Source: Myxococcota bacterium (GTDB lineage: Bacteria; Myxococcota_C; UBA6777). From it: a DNA stretch of 31,094 bases. The stretch lies in contig CAUJFU010000364.1 of the NCBI GenBank assembly GCA_963169055.1, positions 1-31,094 of the forward strand, read 5' to 3'. The notes under the pieces are model-generated. The model saw only the letters and a list, made by a program, of their open reading frames with translations, was not told the origin of the DNA and ran no database searches. Position 1 is the first letter of the stretch, and each line of letters starts with the position of its first letter. This document shows, piece by piece, positions 1 to 8,419 of the stretch. A program made the translations under genes and the position numbers.

Positions 1-1839
1 AGGCGAAGCCACCGAAGAACGCGGATTGCGCGATGAAGAGGACCGCTGGGGTTCTTCGGGAAGAATCGGTGTGTAAGGGATGGCGTTTTGAGCGGAAGAC
101 GCAGGCGTCGCTGAAAACGCCGAAAGTGCGCGCCTCTCAGCAGATGGAGCCGTTGGAGCCGATGAAGCCGATGAAGCCGATGAAGCCGATGTTCCCGATG
201 AAGCCGATGTTCCCGATGTTCCCGATGATGCCGACGATGCCGATGATGCCAATATTCCCGAAGAGGGCGGAGGTGTTTTTTCCGACAAGCGCCGTTCAGG
301 GGTGGTTTGGGCCAACATCGCCTGCGCTTGTTCTGTTGCAACCACACGGCGATCAGGAACGGTCTTCGCCATCTCGACCAGCCCCGAGGCAGAAGATATC
401 GACTGCTCGCGAAAAGTGTCTGCATACAGGGAGGCATCGGGAAGATGCCCCAACATCTCGTCGATCTCGCGGTTCGGCAGCGGTTGTGAGGGAGAAAAAC
501 TGGGCGCATCAACCGTTGCAGCCGGTGTTTTTGTTGTGCTGCGCAGCGTAGGCGTGGGCTGCGTCGGCGAAGAACCTTGTTCGGATAAGATGCGTAAAAA
601 ATTCTCGCTGTGAGCCGTTGCGGTCAACGCCAGCGGATGCGTGGGCGAAGACGCCGAGAAAGGCGGCGACTGAAGCGAAAAGGGTGAATCAAAGTCGGCG
701 TTTGGGGCGTGTTCGGCGGGGGCTTGGGACCACGATGCGCTCTCGCTTTGGGGCAACGAGTCGCTTGATGGAACCTCGACACGCGCTTTGTTCACCCACG
801 GATTCGGCGCATTCAGAGGCTGTGCTTTGCGTGAAACAGGTTCGTCTTGCGTCGGTGTAGACGCCGCGTATGATTCCTGCGCGATCTGATCGAGAAAGGA
901 CAGAGTGATCTCAGAGGGGATATCCAATTGACGGGCAAAAGCATTGGTTTGATCGAGACGAAGGTTGGGTAGCCCACGCAGCGCCTCTTGAAGCGCACGG
1001 CATGACGGGTAACGCCGCTCTGGTTTTTTTTCCAAACACCGCAGGATGATGGTTTCGAGCATGGGGGCGATGCGGGGGTTATAGGTGCTGGGGAGAGGCG
1101 GGGGCTCACTTTCGTGCTGGCGCATCAAAGCAAGCGCGCTTTTTTGCCGAAAAGGTAGTGTCCCTGTGGCGATGCGATACAACAAGATCCCCAAGCTGTA
1201 CACATCCGAACGCTGATCCACTTTCTTGCTGTCCATGATCTGCTCGGGTGACATATATTTGGGCGTCCCAAGCACCGAGCCCGTCACGGTGTTCGAGTTC
1301 GATTCGTTGAGCAACTTCGCAACGCCAAAGTCCCCTAACTTCGGGATGATCTGTCGCCCATCAAAATGGAACAGCACGTTGTCTGGCTTGAGATCGCGGT
1401 GGATCACTCCTCGTTCGTGGGCCAGCGCAAGAGCGTCCAACAGCGGGTCCATCAACGACCACACCCCTTGAAAATCCAAGCAGTGCCCCCCGCGCTTCAA
1501 CCAAAACTTGAGATCCCGCAGGTTGGCCCATTCCAACACGGTTCCAAAAAAAGGCGGCTGGTTGAGCGCATCCAACACTTGGACGATGTGTGGGTGATTG
1601 ATCTCGTATTGAATGTAGGCTTCTTCAAGAAAACGTCTCCGAAACTCGGGGGTCTCTGCAAGATGGGGGAAGAGGATCTTGATAGCGACATAGGCTTGTG
1701 TCGAAAGCTGTTTGGCGCGATAGATCCACGCCATTCCTCCACGACCGACTTGTTGCTCCAACAAGTACCCTTGGAGAACTTGGCCGACCAAGGCTTGTTC
1801 TTGGGATTGCTTTCCTTGGGGCTGCGCGTGGTTTGCCAT
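1..1839 (-). CDS. Serine/threonine protein kinase (Hanks type), 3' end beyond window
   Basis: A protein of at least 613 residues, open to the window edge. The N-terminal half is a full eukaryotic-type kinase domain: Gly-rich loop GRGGMA (residues 32-37), catalytic Lys54 in VAIK, catalytic loop HRDLKPDN (147-154), DFG (170-172) and activation-segment end YMSPEQ (195-200). All catalytic residues are present, so it should phosphorylate Ser/Thr. After about residue 290 the chain is low complexity and rich in Ser, Pro, Ala and Thr. It includes a stretch of SAS, SGT and SSA repeats at about residues 528-560 (window bases about 160-260). No membrane segment is seen within the window; one may lie further on. 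The ATG overlaps the murB stop as TGATG, so translation is probably coupled. Co-transcription with murB suggests, as inference only, a link to cell-wall control. Kinase identity is very sure; substrates are unknown. Confidence 0.95.
   Translation of the reverse strand, partial: MANHAQPQGKQSQEQALVGQVLQGYLLEQQVGRGGMAWIYRAKQLSTQAYVAIKILFPHLAETPEFRRRFLEEAYIQYEINHPHIVQVLDALNQPPFFGTVLEWANLRDLKFWLKRGGHCLDFQGVWSLMDPLLDALALAHERGVIHRDLKPDNVLFHFDGRQIIPKLGDFGVAKLLNESNSNTVTGSVLGTPKYMSPEQIMDSKKVDQRSDVYSLGILLYRIATGTLPFRQKSALALMRQHESEPPPLPSTYNPRIAPMLETIILRCLEKKPERRYPSCRALQEALRGLPNLRLDQTNAFARQLDIPSEITLSFLDQIAQESYAASTPTQDEPVSRKAQPLNAPNPWVNKARVEVPSSDSLPQSESASWSQAPAEHAPNADFDSPFSLQSPPFSASSPTHPLALTATAHSENFLRILSEQGSSPTQPTPTLRSTTKTPAATVDAPSFSPSQPLPNREIDEMLGHLPDASLYADTFREQSISSASGLVEMAKTVPDRRVVATEQAQAMLAQTTPERRLSEKTPPPSSGILASSASSASSGTSGTSASSGTSASSASSASSAPTAPSAERRALSAFSATPASSAQNAIPYTPILPEEPQRSSSSRNPRSSVASP
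150..262. repeat. Coding tandem repeat (Ser/Ala/Gly/Thr codons) in kinase tail
   Basis: The plus strand shows repeated 6- and 9-base units such as GATGAAGCC, GATGTTCCC and GATGATGCC. Read on the minus strand they give TCA/TCG, GCA/GCT and GGA codons, that is Ser-Ala-Ser and Ser-Gly-Thr repeats. All changes keep the frame. This is a likely slippage-prone segment and its length may differ between strains. Confidence 0.8.
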
Positions 1840-2939
1840 CAGATGCCCTCCTCAAATCCTAGAGCGATCGGCTCTGGCTGTAAACAGACGCCACACACCT
1901 CTTGCACACGTTGCTGGATATGCCGCGCAAAGGCCATCACTTCGGAGGCAGACGCTCCGCCTCGATTGATCAGCGCCAACGTATGACGCTGCGAAATGCC
2001 GACCGTTCCGTCGCCATAGCCTCTAGGCATCCCACAACGCTCGATCAACCAAGCAGCCGAAAGCTTGACGTGCGTTTGCTGTTCTGTCGGATAGACCGGC
2101 ATCTGCTCTCCATCCACAAGTCCCTGTGCAAGGCGCTCACGCACCGCATCCACCGCCGAACGCAAGATCACAGGGTTGGTAAAAAAAGACCCCGCGCTTC
2201 GGGCGTTTGGGTCATCGAGATCCCATACCATGCTCTTTTGACGGCGGATCGTCAACACCGCGTCTCGCACCTCACGTAGCGACGGGTCCGATCTTCCCGC
2301 AAAATACGCCTGTACGTCCCGATAACGCAGCAACGGAGCTTTCCCCTGCCAAAGCCCCAACACCACCGCCAACACCGCATAGCGCGACCCGCCTTCTTGT
2401 TTCAAACGACTTTCGCGATAACCAAAGCGCCAATCACCGACCTCCCAACGCACAACGCAGCGCGCCTCTCGATCCCAAAGCTCGCTCTCCACAAACACTT
2501 CTCGCAGCTCTTGGCCGTACGCACCGATATTCTGGATCGGCGCAGCCCCCACATGCCCCGGTATCCCCGACAAACACTCGATCCCCGCAAGCCCCCGTTC
2601 CACCGACCACTGCACCAGATCATCCCACACACACCCCGCTTCTGCTCGCACCCACACCAGACTCGACTCTTGGCCGATGACGCTTATCTCCCGCATCTGC
2701 GGCTGGATCACCAACCCCCGCAACCCCTGATCCGCGATCACCACGTTGCTCCCTCCCCCCAACCACCACACCCGCAACCCTTCGGCCTCCGCCCAATCCA
2801 CACAAGCCACCAACGAAGCAACATCTTTCGGACGCCCCAAATAATCCGCCATCCCCCCCACACCCAACGTTGTTAACGGAGCCAATTCCACCTCCGCTTC
2901 AATCGGTAGGCCCACAGGGATCTTCCTCGCTTGCGACAT
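1839..2939 (-). CDS. murB: UDP-N-acetylenolpyruvoylglucosamine reductase MurB
   Basis: MurB reduces UDP-GlcNAc-enolpyruvate to UDP-MurNAc with NADPH and FAD in the cytoplasm, the second committed step of peptidoglycan synthesis. Visible family motifs are TTLGVGG near the N-terminus, the FAD-binding GGGSNVV, IPGHVGAAPIQNIGAYG, YRESRLK, GSFFTNPV (the catalytic Ser region) and C-terminal QPEP with the conserved Glu. The YRxS and GSFF spacing fits type I MurB, and 366 residues is normal. I chose the ATG at 2939 because AAGGAGG lies about 8 bases before it. A longer start at 2990 would overlap the upstream gene and has no such site. It sits 31 bp after the GGT-like gene and overlaps the kinase start by one base. 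Confidence 0.96.
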   Translation of the reverse strand: MSQARKIPVGLPIEAEVELAPLTTLGVGGMADYLGRPKDVASLVACVDWAEAEGLRVWWLGGGSNVVIADQGLRGLVIQPQMREISVIGQESSLVWVRAEAGCVWDDLVQWSVERGLAGIECLSGIPGHVGAAPIQNIGAYGQELREVFVESELWDREARCVVRWEVGDWRFGYRESRLKQEGGSRYAVLAVVLGLWQGKAPLLRYRDVQAYFAGRSDPSLREVRDAVLTIRRQKSMVWDLDDPNARSAGSFFTNPVILRSAVDAVRERLAQGLVDGEQMPVYPTEQQTHVKLSAAWLIERCGMPRGYGDGTVGISQRHTLALINRGGASASEVMAFARHIQQRVQEVCGVCLQPEPIALGFEEGI

Positions 2940-2970
2940 CCGCTCGCTCCTCCTTGATTCTTCCCGATAT

Positions 2971-4539
2971 CTACGGTTTGATCTCTCCAATGCCGACGAT
3001 ATTTGAGGCGATCACACCGTTGCGACGGCGATCTCCCGCCGCATCCAACGCCCCGTCAGGTCGCCGAACGATGGTCTGTACACCTCCGTAAAACATATTC
3101 TGTGCTTGCCAACGCACCACAGGAGCAATCTCTGACAGCAGATACGCGCCTTCTTCAAAGCCCGGTTCCAGATGAAGGCCGTGTGGTTCAAAGTGCATCC
3201 TTGGCCCATTGACCGCCGCATCCACACCCAAACCGAGATCCAGCAGTTTGACGATCACCTGCAAGATCGCCGAGCGGATGCGATTGGAGCCACCGCTTCC
3301 CATCACAGCACGCCAACGCTCTTGGGCATCCAACAGGATCGTTGGGGACATCATCGACGAAACCCGCACATCCTCTTTCCATTGATGAAAGCCATGCGGT
3401 GAAAGATCTTCTTCGCCCAACATATTATTGAGCATCATCCCCGTCCCTGCGGGGACATAGCCTGATCCTTCGCCGTTCGATCCCGTCATTGCCGCTGCGT
3501 TGCCCTCTTCGTCGACGATGCTGATGTGCGACGTGCTACCTGAACGACTGCGAAACCCCTCTTGGATCTGCGAAAAAAAGTCTTCGGCAAAAAATCGCTC
3601 GATCGCGTCGGCATCAAAAAGATGATGATCAAGGCGAGTACGTCGGGCTTCTCGTGTGGCTCGCATCGCTTCCCCGATCAGCTTGGCGTAGGCTGTCGAG
3701 CCTGCCCGAAGACGGCTCAGATCGTGGCCTTCCAAAAGCGCCAACGTGAACGCGATCAATGCTCCCCCCGAGCTTGGCGGAGGATTGGTCAGCAAGAAGT
3801 GATCGCGATAACGCCGCCGCAGCGGCTTGCGCTCGATCACTTGATATCCCCGCAGATCCGCCATCGTCAAATAACCGCCTCGCTGCTCGCAATCTTGCAC
3901 GATGCGTTGTCCGATCTCGCCTTCATAAAATCCCCGTTTTCCCTCACGTTGCAAAAACTCCAACATCTCCGCAAAGTCCGGCAACCTTTGCCAATGACCT
4001 TTCTGCAACAGACGTCCCTCTGGAGCAAACAACGCCCGCGTCGCTTCGTGCTGAACCAAGATGGGCCGAAGCATCGAATAGTTCAGCGACTGCGCGTCGT
4101 CCACTTCAAATCCCTCACGCGCCAAACGGATCGCAGGCCCCATCAATTCGGCCAATGGCAACGTACAAAAACGCTCGTGCAGCCGAAAGATCCCCGCGAT
4201 CCCGCCCGGAACAGCAATCGATCCCAGTCCCACATGGAACTCTTGGGTCGTCGCGCCAAAATCCACGTGTATCGGGTAAAAATCGAGCTCAGCTTCGGAG
4301 CGTTTGTACTTTGGCGTCTGCACAAAAAAATCCAACACCACATCTTCGCGCCCTGCGCTGTGCGCCAACAAAAATCCCCCACCGCCCGCCGATATCAAAC
4401 ACGGCTCCGCCACAAAAGCCGCAAGCATCGACGCCAACATCGCATCAAACGCATTCCCCCCTTGCTCCAAGATCTGCAACCCCGCACGCGCTGTCTCCAC
4501 ATGACCCGCCGCCACAATTCCCTTCTTTGCCGATGGCAT
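2971..4539 (-). CDS. Gamma-glutamyltransferase family protein (Ntn hydrolase)
   Basis: 522 residues across the whole GGT fold. Family marks are NAFDAMLAS near the N-terminus, SAGGGGFLL (50-58), AVPGG (109-113), PPPSSGG (253-259), the self-cleavage site with predicted nucleophile Thr336 in GSTSHIS followed by VDEEGNA, and GSGGSNRI (414-421). The family is made as a proenzyme that cleaves itself before this Thr. No signal peptide is seen, so it is probably cytoplasmic, unlike the periplasmic E. coli enzyme. The LDFRE segment of classical GGTs, whose Arg holds the glutamyl carboxylate, reads LDFFVQTP here (69-76), so the substrate may not be glutathione. The ATG at 4539 follows AGGAGAA; an upstream start at 4707 would run into the transporter gene. 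It lies 50 bp after the transporter gene. Confidence 0.88.
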   Translation of the reverse strand: MPSAKKGIVAAGHVETARAGLQILEQGGNAFDAMLASMLAAFVAEPCLISAGGGGFLLAHSAGREDVVLDFFVQTPKYKRSEAELDFYPIHVDFGATTQEFHVGLGSIAVPGGIAGIFRLHERFCTLPLAELMGPAIRLAREGFEVDDAQSLNYSMLRPILVQHEATRALFAPEGRLLQKGHWQRLPDFAEMLEFLQREGKRGFYEGEIGQRIVQDCEQRGGYLTMADLRGYQVIERKPLRRRYRDHFLLTNPPPSSGGALIAFTLALLEGHDLSRLRAGSTAYAKLIGEAMRATREARRTRLDHHLFDADAIERFFAEDFFSQIQEGFRSRSGSTSHISIVDEEGNAAAMTGSNGEGSGYVPAGTGMMLNNMLGEEDLSPHGFHQWKEDVRVSSMMSPTILLDAQERWRAVMGSGGSNRIRSAILQVIVKLLDLGLGVDAAVNGPRMHFEPHGLHLEPGFEEGAYLLSEIAPVVRWQAQNMFYGGVQTIVRRPDGALDAAGDRRRNGVIASNIVGIGEIKP

Positions 4540-4589
4540 CTTCACTTCTCCTACCGACGACGATTTTTCCTTGGCAACACCCAACCTGT

Positions 4590-5528
4590 TTACGCCCTTC
4601 CATCCGAACCATCCGAACGATCCGCAACACCCGATGCTCGGCGCTTGTCTTGCGACCAGTACAACGCCAATGAAGAACCCGCGAGCAAATGCCACACGCC
4701 CCACCATGCTGCGATAATCGCCATCCCGCCCTTACCATCAAAAAAATTAAAGATCAACACCAACCCCAACCCCGAGTTCTGTATCCCCACTTCGATCGTC
4801 ACCGCTCGTCGATCCAACACATCCAGCCTCCCCAACCACCCGCTCACATAGCCCGTCAAAAAGGCCAGACCGTTGTGGATCGCCACCAACACAAAGATCA
4901 ATTCCAGCGATTTGAGAAAATGGCTCCAATTATTCGCCAGCGCCAACACCACAAACCCCGCAAACGCCACCAAAGAAAACACCTGAAACGGCTTGCGTAT
5001 CCGTTCAGCCCAATGGCTCGCTCTCGCTGCCACAAGCATCCCCAACACCAACGGCAACAACAACAACCACAGCACCGATTGGAACATCTGCCAAAAATCA
5101 ACATGCACCTCTTGCATCGCCTTCGCCGTCTCCGGCAACAACCCCGCCCAAAACGCAAAGTTCCAAGGCGTCAAGATCACCGCAAACAACGAAACCACCG
5201 CTGTCATCGACACCGACAAACTCGTATTCCCTCCCGCCATGTGCGTCAAAAAATTCGAAACGTTCCCCCCCGGACAAGCCGCCACCAAAAACATCCCCAA
5301 CGCGATACTCGGCGAAGGACGCCACAACCACACCAACACCCACGTCACCGCAGGCAGCAACACCAACTGCGCCAACAGACCCACCGCCATCGCTCGCGGC
5401 TGCTCAAACACCCCCCGAAAGTCCGACACTTTCAAATCCAACGATACACCAAACATCACCAACCCCAAGATCACGTTGAGCACCATCAACGACTGGGGAT
5501 TAAAATTCAAACGGATCTGATCCTCCAT
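4590..5528 (-). CDS. Bile acid:sodium symporter (BASS/SBF) family transporter
   Basis: 312 residues, strongly hydrophobic with about eight to ten membrane segments, fitting the SBF fold. Recognisable family stretches are FGVSLDL in the first helix pair, ACPGGNVSNFLTHMAGGN followed by LSVSMTAV (the first discontinuous helix with sodium-site polar residues) and EVGIQNSGLGL (the second crossover helix). Such proteins import bile acids, keto acids or other organic anions with sodium; the substrate here cannot be read. The C-terminus is polar and repetitive (SDGSD). The ATG at 5528 is preceded by AAAGGGAGTGGAG. It is the first gene of the minus-strand run and adjoins the GGT-like gene, so uptake and hydrolysis of one compound is a possible but unproven link. 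Confidence 0.9.
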   Translation of the reverse strand: MEDQIRLNFNPQSLMVLNVILGLVMFGVSLDLKVSDFRGVFEQPRAMAVGLLAQLVLLPAVTWVLVWLWRPSPSIALGMFLVAACPGGNVSNFLTHMAGGNTSLSVSMTAVVSLFAVILTPWNFAFWAGLLPETAKAMQEVHVDFWQMFQSVLWLLLLPLVLGMLVAARASHWAERIRKPFQVFSLVAFAGFVVLALANNWSHFLKSLELIFVLVAIHNGLAFLTGYVSGWLGRLDVLDRRAVTIEVGIQNSGLGLVLIFNFFDGKGGMAIIAAWWGVWHLLAGSSLALYWSQDKRRASGVADRSDGSDGRA

Positions 5529-5944
5529 GCGCTCCACTCCCTTTCTTCCGAAACCACACCCAAAAACCACGCCCATCCATACTCGAACGCCTCGCATTCT
5601 TTCCGAAAACAACGCCACAGCGCAATGCCCCCTTGTCTACACCTCCTGCTCGCGGCATCCTCCCGCCCCACGAACGCAATCACCACGGCGTTCCATTCGT
5701 TTTTTCTGCCCCAAAGGATCGCACCTTGAGCAAGCGCAATACACATCCCAAAAAGCCACCCCACCCCAAGATCCCCACCTCCCCAAACTCCCGCCTCCAC
5801 ACCCAAAAACCACCTCACCCCAAAGATCGCCCGCCCACCCCGACCTCCACTCTCCACACCGAGAACCCTTCTCGGCCCTCCATGCCAAGCTTTCCTGCGC
5901 ACCTCAGCCCTGATATCCCCAACCTCTCCCGCCCTGCTTCGGGA
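5529..5944. other. Intergenic region between divergent transporter and DUF2254 genes
   Basis: About 416 bases with a very C-rich plus strand full of CCACC and ACCCC runs. The plus-strand frame stays open back to about 5633, but the translation is Pro/His/Thr-rich without domain character, so I treat it as non-coding. It should hold the promoters of both flanking genes; no convincing -35/-10 pair was found. Confidence 0.5.
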
Positions 5945-7531
5945 ATGTACCGCGTCGAGATCCTCCCCACCATCGAACAACCCACCACCACACCCCTCCA
6001 AGCCCAACCCCTCCACTTTCGCACGATCACCTCCATCTTCGTTGGATCGCTCCTCGTTTGGCTGTCCTTGCTCTGGCCCTACACACAACCCCTCTGGCCT
6101 CTCCCCCAAACTCCCGAAGCTACCCTCAACTTCCTCGGTAGCGCACACCGCGCCCTCGGCGTCTTGCTCGCCTCCACACTCACCCTCACCGCCATCGCTA
6201 TCCCCCTCACCGCCAACAACTACACCCCCAAGCTCATCTCCCTATTTCTCAAAAACCACCTCAACCAAGCGATGTTTGCTCTCTTTACTTTCGCTAATGT
6301 CTTTACCCTTTTTGCGATCGTCTGGTCAGGAACCGCCCGCCCTCCCCTCTGGCCGCTCGCCATCACCGGCTTTTTTACCACAGTCAGCTTTCTCTTGATC
6401 ATCCCCTACGCTTTCTACGTCTTTCGTGACCTTCAACCCGAGATGATCATCTGCAACATCGGGCGCGGCATCATCCAAGATCTGTCCCGTGTCCCTTCTC
6501 TCCAAGACCCCTCACACATCTCTGCCATCCGTCACCGCGTCATCCAAGATCTCAAATACCTCTCCAACATCACCCTCCGCTCCGTCGAACGCCACGACCG
6601 CGATACTGCCTCTTTTAGCATCGACGCCCTCCGCTGCATCCTTGACCATTATTTCAAGCTCAAAGACACCATGCCCCCTCATTGGTTCGAAGTCCAACGC
6701 AGCGACTTTCTCGCTCACTCGGGCGAACTCCGACGCCAATTCCAAGAAAATCGCACTTTCCTCGAAGGCGAAGTCATGGAGGAATTCGCCATGATCCTCG
6801 CTGCCTCCTTTGGCAAACTCCACGATATCGTCCGTATGCTCGGCGAAACCATGAGCTACATCGGTATGCAAGCACAAATACACAACCTCCCCCGCGTCCT
6901 CGAAACCACTTCCCTCTACTTTAACACCTACCTACGCGCCGCCATCTCTCTGCGCCAACCCAACGCCATCTATATGCTCGTCTTCCACTACCGCAAACTC
7001 GCCGAAGCCCTCATGCTCGTTAACCCCGAGCGCACCGTCAAGATCACCTTCTATCTCGATTATTACGGACACCAAGCCGTCCGCTCCGGCATGGTCTTCG
7101 TCGCCAACCTCATCGCCTACGATCTCGCCGACCTCACCGCTCTCGCCTACCAACGCCAAGCCTCCTGCCGAAAAGAACTTTTCCAGCACTTCCTTCAATT
7201 CGACAACGAAGACCAAATGCGCCGTCTACCCGGCGTCATCAAAAGCCACATCAAACTCGCCACCACCCTCTATCCTCTCGATGCTCTCGAAGAAGTCGAC
7301 GCCCTCTGCCTCGCCCTTCAAAAAGTCCCCCACGACCTGCTCTCCGATGCCTTTCAACAAATCGATGGCGTACAACACAGCACCTACTGGGAAGTGACGG
7401 ACCGCCGTAAGCACAATGACTACATCGAACCCGCTTTCCGCCCCTACTTTGACGCCCTCCGCAAACGCCTCCACGCCTCTCCCTCCACCCCTCCCTCCGC
7501 GATCCCCCACAACACCCACACGATCCAATAA
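5945..7531 (+). CDS. DUF2254 family predicted membrane protein
   Basis: 528 residues from the ATG at 5945. Four hydrophobic segments lie in the first third (about 26-46, 66-90, 107-128 and 136-158), followed by a long soluble C-terminal part. The segment ASTLTLTAIAIPLTANNYTP followed by KLISLFLKNHLNQ is the characteristic DUF2254 core, which in relatives reads like S(I/L)xxVALQLAxxxYSPRLL. The biochemical role of the family is not established. The start is uncertain: only weak SD bases (CGGGA) precede 5945, with another in-frame ATG at 5882. The C-terminal peptide HNTHTIQ plus stop is duplicated in frame directly downstream. Gene identity is firm, exact start less so. Confidence 0.85.
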   Translation: MYRVEILPTIEQPTTTPLQAQPLHFRTITSIFVGSLLVWLSLLWPYTQPLWPLPQTPEATLNFLGSAHRALGVLLASTLTLTAIAIPLTANNYTPKLISLFLKNHLNQAMFALFTFANVFTLFAIVWSGTARPPLWPLAITGFFTTVSFLLIIPYAFYVFRDLQPEMIICNIGRGIIQDLSRVPSLQDPSHISAIRHRVIQDLKYLSNITLRSVERHDRDTASFSIDALRCILDHYFKLKDTMPPHWFEVQRSDFLAHSGELRRQFQENRTFLEGEVMEEFAMILAASFGKLHDIVRMLGETMSYIGMQAQIHNLPRVLETTSLYFNTYLRAAISLRQPNAIYMLVFHYRKLAEALMLVNPERTVKITFYLDYYGHQAVRSGMVFVANLIAYDLADLTALAYQRQASCRKELFQHFLQFDNEDQMRRLPGVIKSHIKLATTLYPLDALEEVDALCLALQKVPHDLLSDAFQQIDGVQHSTYWEVTDRRKHNDYIEPAFRPYFDALRKRLHASPSTPPSAIPHNTHTIQ

Positions 7532-7571
7532 GTTTTAGCCCCCCACAACACCCACACGATCCAATAAGTTT
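7504..7571 (+). repeat. 36-bp tandem duplication spanning the DUF2254 stop codon
   Basis: The sequence CCCCCACAACACCCACACGA followed by TCCAATAAGTTT occurs at 7504-7535 and again at 7540-7571, with a period of 36. The first copy holds the real stop (7529-7531). The second is in the same frame and would encode PHNTHTIQ plus stop again. A comparable duplication occurs at the end of the A2M gene. Confidence 0.92.
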
Positions 7572-7624
7572 GGTGGGGTTCCACCCCACGCCCCGCCATA
7601 GACTGCCGCCCCTTGACCCCGTAT
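7571..7624 (-). repeat. Dispersed structured repeat, copy A (partial, inverted)
   Basis: Reverse complement of the right part of the window's dispersed element: ATACGGGGTCAAGGGG, then a degenerate middle, then GTGGGGTggaACCCCAC. The left stem arm and internal part found in copies B-E are missing. It lies between convergent gene ends. Confidence 0.75.
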
Positions 7625-7665
7625 CTGAAAACGGCTCCCCCATTCTACACAGGAAAAGCAGCGAT

Positions 7666-8205
7666 CTAGCGCGTCGGTTCGTCATACACCCCGTTCTCTT
7701 CGCCTTCATCGTCGTCATCTTCGTCCCAGATCCGCTGCCTTGCGCGGGCAGAAAAACGCACCAGCGCCTCCGCACAACTGACCTTCAACCGCTCTTCTCC
7801 GCCGTAATCCATCGCCCAGATCCGCCGTTTTTCTTCCCACACACCAAGGATTGCCTCCAATAATCCGCCCAGATCACCTCTCTCAAACTCTTTGGGATAT
7901 CCCACGCCATGCCGTTCGGCGATCTTGATGCGGCCTTGTTGTGTGGCCCCCGCGATCCGCTGAATCAGTTCCGCACCCACCTCTGCGATCCCCTCGAAAC
8001 TGCACAACGCAAAACGCACACACACATAATGTTGCGCATAATACAAGATCTCGATCACATGGCGCTCGTCTTCATACAAGAACCAACTCATCGCGTTATA
8101 GCCATGCAAATAACGCACATGCGGCAACCCCAACAAACACGCTTTGATCGCCTCTGGCGTCTCGATCCGCGCTTCGATTTCCACTCGGAGATCTTCGATT
8201 CCCAT
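7666..8205 (-). CDS. Hypothetical protein with acidic C-terminal tail
   Basis: 179 residues from the ATG at 8205. I do not recognise the family. The chain is soluble and mixed alpha/beta in appearance: an N-terminal part rich in Glu and Ile (DLRVEIEARIETPEAI), then HVRYLHGYNAMSWFLYEDE, a hydrophobic VIEILYYAQHYVCVRFAL stretch that could be a core beta-strand pair, and a helical middle. The end is strongly acidic (WDEDDDDEGEEN). Two in-frame GTG codons (8214, 8211) lie just upstream and GGAAAG lies before them, so the start could be 9 bases earlier. It is divergent from the TetR gene, 214 bp away, and convergent with the DUF2254 gene. Coding status is supported by sensible amino-acid composition over the full length. 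Confidence 0.65.
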   Translation of the reverse strand: MGIEDLRVEIEARIETPEAIKACLLGLPHVRYLHGYNAMSWFLYEDERHVIEILYYAQHYVCVRFALCSFEGIAEVGAELIQRIAGATQQGRIKIAERHGVGYPKEFERGDLGGLLEAILGVWEEKRRIWAMDYGGEERLKVSCAEALVRFSARARQRIWDEDDDDEGEENGVYDEPTR

Positions 8206-8419
8206 CGCCACCACTCATCTTTCCAAAACACAAGCCCTTCCGTTGCGCATCCCTAACAGATGGTCAAAGATATCCCTCGACGCAAGGGGCCAACCCTCGA
8301 TCTACCCAAAGTATACGCGGCCAAACCCAAAACACGCTAGGCGGCACGCCCAAGGTGTGCTACACAAGCCCTCGCAAACTGCTGTCCATCCGATGCAAAC
8401 TCACCCCTTCGAGGTCCGC

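Noticed and set aside
3562-4851. Long plus-strand open frame opposite the GGT-like gene
   Set aside because: Gln/His/Arg-rich shadow of a clearly conserved minus-strand gene, without SD or domain.
5633-5944. 104-residue Pro/His/Thr-rich N-terminal extension of the DUF2254 protein
   Set aside because: Composition follows the C-rich strand and no domain or SD supports it. The membrane domain begins shortly after the ATG at 5945.
5507-6148. Long minus-strand open frame opposite the DUF2254 5' region
   Set aside because: It overlaps the transporter start and the DUF2254 membrane domain, and its Gly/Trp/Glu-rich sequence is the mirror of the C-rich strand.
8206-8419. TetR operator palindrome in the divergent gap
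   Set aside because: I looked for an inverted repeat of 14 bases or more and found only short, unconvincing matches.
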